Source of the DNA: Parasutterella muris
Lineage (GTDB): Bacteria; Pseudomonadota; Gammaproteobacteria; Burkholderiales; Burkholderiaceae_F
Reading direction: 5' to 3'
Assembly (NCBI RefSeq): GCF_009767915.1
Contig: NZ_WSRP01000005.1
Span: 1 to 64,000 of the forward strand
Length of the DNA: 64,000 bases
In this document: positions 62,207 through 64,000 of the stretch, in pieces
How the letters are laid out: each line of letters begins with the position of its first letter
Position numbering within the stretch: the first letter of the stretch is position 1
Program-made: the position numbers and the translations under genes
Notes under the pieces: model-generated
Told to the model about the DNA's origin: nothing
Databases searched by the model: none
Seen by the model: only the letters and a program-made list of their open reading frames with translations

Positions 62207-62704
62207 ATGCCAAAAACTGAAAAAACAGCGAGAGGGCTTGGAAAGCTTGCCAAGAAACCGACGGCTGCTGCGACTAAGACAACAGATGCCGCCTCTGCTC
62301 GTAAAGCTCTTCCGCGTCATTCCTTTGAGACACGTCAAAAAGCGCTGCTTATTTTTAAAAACGGCGGAAGCTACAAGAGCTGCGCCAAGACTCTGAACAT
62401 TCCGATTTATACTGCGCGCGACTGGCACCGCAGCTTCCTGATTGGCACGTTCCGTGCGGAACACGGTGCGCGTCAGCAGTCCTACACGCCGGAGCAGAAA
62501 GCTGAAGTGCTTCGTCTCCGCCGTGAGGAAGGAAAATCCTACAACGCGATTTCGCAGCTCACAAAAGTTAACCGCGCAACAGTCCTTCAGTGGATTCACA
62601 AAGATAACGCCGAACGTGCGGAAGCTGCCCGCGTTCAGGCCGGTGAAACCGCTCCGGTTGAATTCGATGTAGAAGACAGCGGCGTCATGACACCGACTGC
62701 ATAA
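62207..62704 (+). CDS. Double helix-turn-helix DNA-binding protein
   Basis: The 165-residue protein has a Lys/Ala-rich N-terminal tail (residues 1-37, with KKPTAAATKTTDAASARK) and two transposase-like HTH units: one at about 38-76 (SFETRQKALLIFKNGGSYKS then KTLNIPIYTARDWH) and one at about 92-132 (TPEQKAEVLRLRREEGKSYN then LTKVNRATVLQWIH). These resemble the N-terminal HTH repeats of IS3/IS630-type transposases, but no DDE catalytic domain follows. It is probably a domesticated regulator or nucleoid protein. Its terminator runs up to the queH start. Confidence 0.75.
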   Translation: MPKTEKTARGLGKLAKKPTAAATKTTDAASARKALPRHSFETRQKALLIFKNGGSYKSCAKTLNIPIYTARDWHRSFLIGTFRAEHGARQQSYTPEQKAEVLRLRREEGKSYNAISQLTKVNRATVLQWIHKDNAERAEAARVQAGETAPVEFDVEDSGVMTPTA

Positions 62705-62722
62705 AAAGCTGTCAGCCCTATA

Positions 62723-62756
62723 ATTAGCAGGATTTTTTAATCCTGCTAATTTTTTT
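62723..62756 (+). terminator. Terminator touching the queH start codon
   Basis: ATTAGCAGGAT pairs with ATCCTGCTAAT and is followed by seven T's ending at 62756; the queH ATG begins at 62757. Confidence 0.9.
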
Positions 62757-63353
62757 ATGACTTTAGAAACACCTGAGGCCCCCTCAGAAGTCCTTCTGCA
62801 TTCGTGCTGCGCGCCCTGCTCGGCTGCGATTCTCGAGTGGATGCTCGATCACGGGATCAAACCGACGATCTTCTTCTATAACCCGAATATCTATCCGCAG
62901 AAAGAATACCTGATCCGCAAGCGGGAAATTGACCGTTACGCGGAAAAACTCGGCGTACGTATTATTGACGGCGATTACTGTCACGAGCTCTGGCGGATCT
63001 CTGTACTCGGACTGGAAAATGAACCGGAACGCGGAAAGCGCTGTCTCGCCTGCTTCAGCCACCGCTTATTGGTCACTGCAGAGTGCGCCCGTAAAGAAGG
63101 TATTACCCATTACACGACCACGCTTGCCGGTTCCCGCTGGAAAAGCCTGGAACAAATCCGGGCCGCGGCTGAGCGAGCCGACAGTCTCATCCCCGGCGTG
63201 CGCTACTGGGATGTCAACTGGAAAAAAGGCGGTCTTCAGGAAAGGCGCTCGGTCCTTCTGAAGGAAAACAACTTCTATAACCAGCTTTACTGCGGCTGTG
63301 AGTTCTCAATGGGACACCTTTCCGACGAGCAAAAGATCATCATTCTGAAATAG
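62757..63353 (+). CDS. queH: Epoxyqueuosine reductase QueH
   Basis: QueH reduces epoxyqueuosine to queuosine in tRNA, the last step of Q modification; it replaces QueG in many bacteria. The 198-residue protein has the cluster cysteines in LHSCCAPCS, CLACF and YCGCEF and the NPNIYPQKEY motif. The ATG follows directly after the T-run of the upstream terminator and has no Shine-Dalgarno. The protein is complete in length, so this start is the only good one. It may be expressed by read-through or from a short leader. Confidence 0.92.
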   Translation: MTLETPEAPSEVLLHSCCAPCSAAILEWMLDHGIKPTIFFYNPNIYPQKEYLIRKREIDRYAEKLGVRIIDGDYCHELWRISVLGLENEPERGKRCLACFSHRLLVTAECARKEGITHYTTTLAGSRWKSLEQIRAAAERADSLIPGVRYWDVNWKKGGLQERRSVLLKENNFYNQLYCGCEFSMGHLSDEQKIIILK

Positions 63354-63906
63354 ATAATTAGGCAATTACCTCTCCTTATATTCTTAAAGTTTATGAGGAG
63401 ATTTTTTTTAATTTTATTTAGATTTGATTTTTGATTTATTAAATAAATCGGGCGGGGTGTTTATATATATGTTTGATTTCTATTTAGTCTGATATTCCTA
63501 TATTTATTTTTTAATAACCGATTTGTTTTTCAAACTCGATATTGGGTTATTGTTTTAATTATTTATTACCCCTCATAAGAAAATAGCGAACCAGTCGCCC
63601 CCTCCTGTCCTCCAGTTGATTTCTTATATATAGTTTTCCAGTCATTTTCTTCCGGAGAAAAAGAAATAATCTTTTTTTTAGAATATTCATACAGTTTTTG
63701 TAGTCATCAAAGCAGCGCGGAAACCGTGTGCCGAAAGGATTGCCGCATTCAAAAATTCTCAAAGATGTTGTAAAAAACACACATTCAGTGTTTAAAAAGC
63801 TGCTTTATATATAGTGAGTAAATCAGTAAAAGCCGATTTAAAGGGCCTTTGTAAGTGCTTCCCCCCTTTAAAACAGGTGTCATTCTTGTAAAATTGATCC
63901 GTACCA

Positions 63907-63926
63907 GGCCTTGTTCGGCCTTGTTC
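63907..63926. repeat. 10-bp tandem repeat, two copies
   Basis: GGCCTTGTTC occurs twice in a row. Possibly part of a control region for a gene outside the window. Confidence 0.85.
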
Positions 63927-63965
63927 TAAAAAAACGGCATTTAAAGCCGAACTGCTGAAATCCCG

Positions 63966-63985
63966 ACGGAGTTATTCCGTTTTTA
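63966..63985 (+). terminator. Hairpin near the right edge
   Basis: ACGGA-GTTAT-TCCGT followed by TTTTTA. It may be a leader attenuator of the next gene or a terminator. Confidence 0.55.
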
Positions 63986-64000
63986 TAAGAGAGAAAATAT

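Larger units (their letters stand above)
63354..64000. other. AT-rich non-coding end of the window
   Basis: No gene is supported. A weak hairpin (TCTCCT at 63371 with AGGAGA at 63396, then an eight-T run) probably ends queH. A minus-strand frame at 63559-63780 has no family features. Near the edge lie a 10-bp tandem repeat (63907-63926) and a hairpin at 63966-63980 with a T-run. Confidence 0.5.

Noticed and set aside
63559-63780. 73-codon minus-strand frame near the right edge
   Set aside because: Low-complexity, Lys/Phe-rich composition of AT-rich DNA and no start signal; not supported as a gene.

Overview
The window looks like a chromosomal segment of a betaproteobacterium of the order Burkholderiales. 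A gut Sutterellaceae (Parasutterella/Sutterella-like) fits best. This is an inference from the rarA-serS pair, a large autotransporter with an extended signal peptide region, two entericidin-type lipoproteins, DUF2868/DUF3482 neighbours, and gene content built around amino acids, respiration and anaerobic metabolism with almost no sugar genes. No rRNA or other species marker is present, so the genus is not proven.

Layout. Positions 1-1580 are the right end of a prophage: a peptidase M15 endolysin cut by the window edge, a nested Rz/Rz1 spanin pair, a PemK/MazF-like toxin gene lying between the spanins and a decayed second copy of the spanin tail, then a tRNA-Ser(UGA) whose 3' end faces the phage and is the probable attachment site. 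Positions 1.9-4.4 kb hold a Tat-exported M20 peptidase, a decayed region with a possible phage tail-fibre relic, and two small lipoproteins. A 1443-residue autotransporter fills 4.9-9.2 kb. Positions 9.4-20.2 kb carry housekeeping and metabolic genes: a periplasmic DUF5666-like protein, putP, moaA, rarA, serS, asparaginase, a ferredoxin-nitroreductase fusion, ilvD and an NlpC/P60 lipoprotein. Positions 20.4-25.1 kb hold a sirtuin, a WYL regulator, a Lys/Glu-tailed orphan, DUF3737 and a cupin gene broken by an in-frame TAG.

Positions 25.7-29.8 kb form an aspartate module: the yjiH-yjiG-iadA operon (isoaspartyl dipeptide use) and a DAACS dicarboxylate/amino-acid symporter. Together with asparaginase (16 kb), NAD-malic enzyme (38.6 kb) and GltS (52.6 kb) they suggest a cell that takes up aspartate, glutamate, proline and asparagine and routes carbon through C4-dicarboxylates. 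A shared TTTCATAAT-type site lies in front of three of these transcription units. Positions 30-41.6 kb hold bcp with an AbrB-like gene, dCMP deaminase, a HAD phosphatase with rng, the DUF2868/DUF3482 GTPase pair, malic enzyme and a TRIC-family channel. Positions 42-51 kb hold a YDSxGRY repeat protein, an M20D amidohydrolase, a tandem universal stress protein, fdhD with an S24-like protein lacking its catalytic dyad, a DnaQ-type exonuclease, and the divergent cadR/cadA pair, whose pump has a striking His/Cys repeat tail. Positions 51-63.4 kb hold a dihydrouridine synthase, a thioredoxin, gltS, DUF2156, tRNA-Ala(CGC), a Sel1 protein, a GntR regulator, recG, proC-yggS, a double-HTH protein and queH. 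The last 650 bases are AT-rich and non-coding.

No CRISPR array, rRNA operon, intact IS element or complete defence island was seen. The best candidates for something undescribed are: the GGSSWIR module shared by a dead S24 protein and a second orphan on either side of the cadmium locus; three 16-base sites at exactly 93-base spacing between moaA and rarA; the shared operator of the aspartate module; and the duplicated spanin tails flanking a toxin gene.
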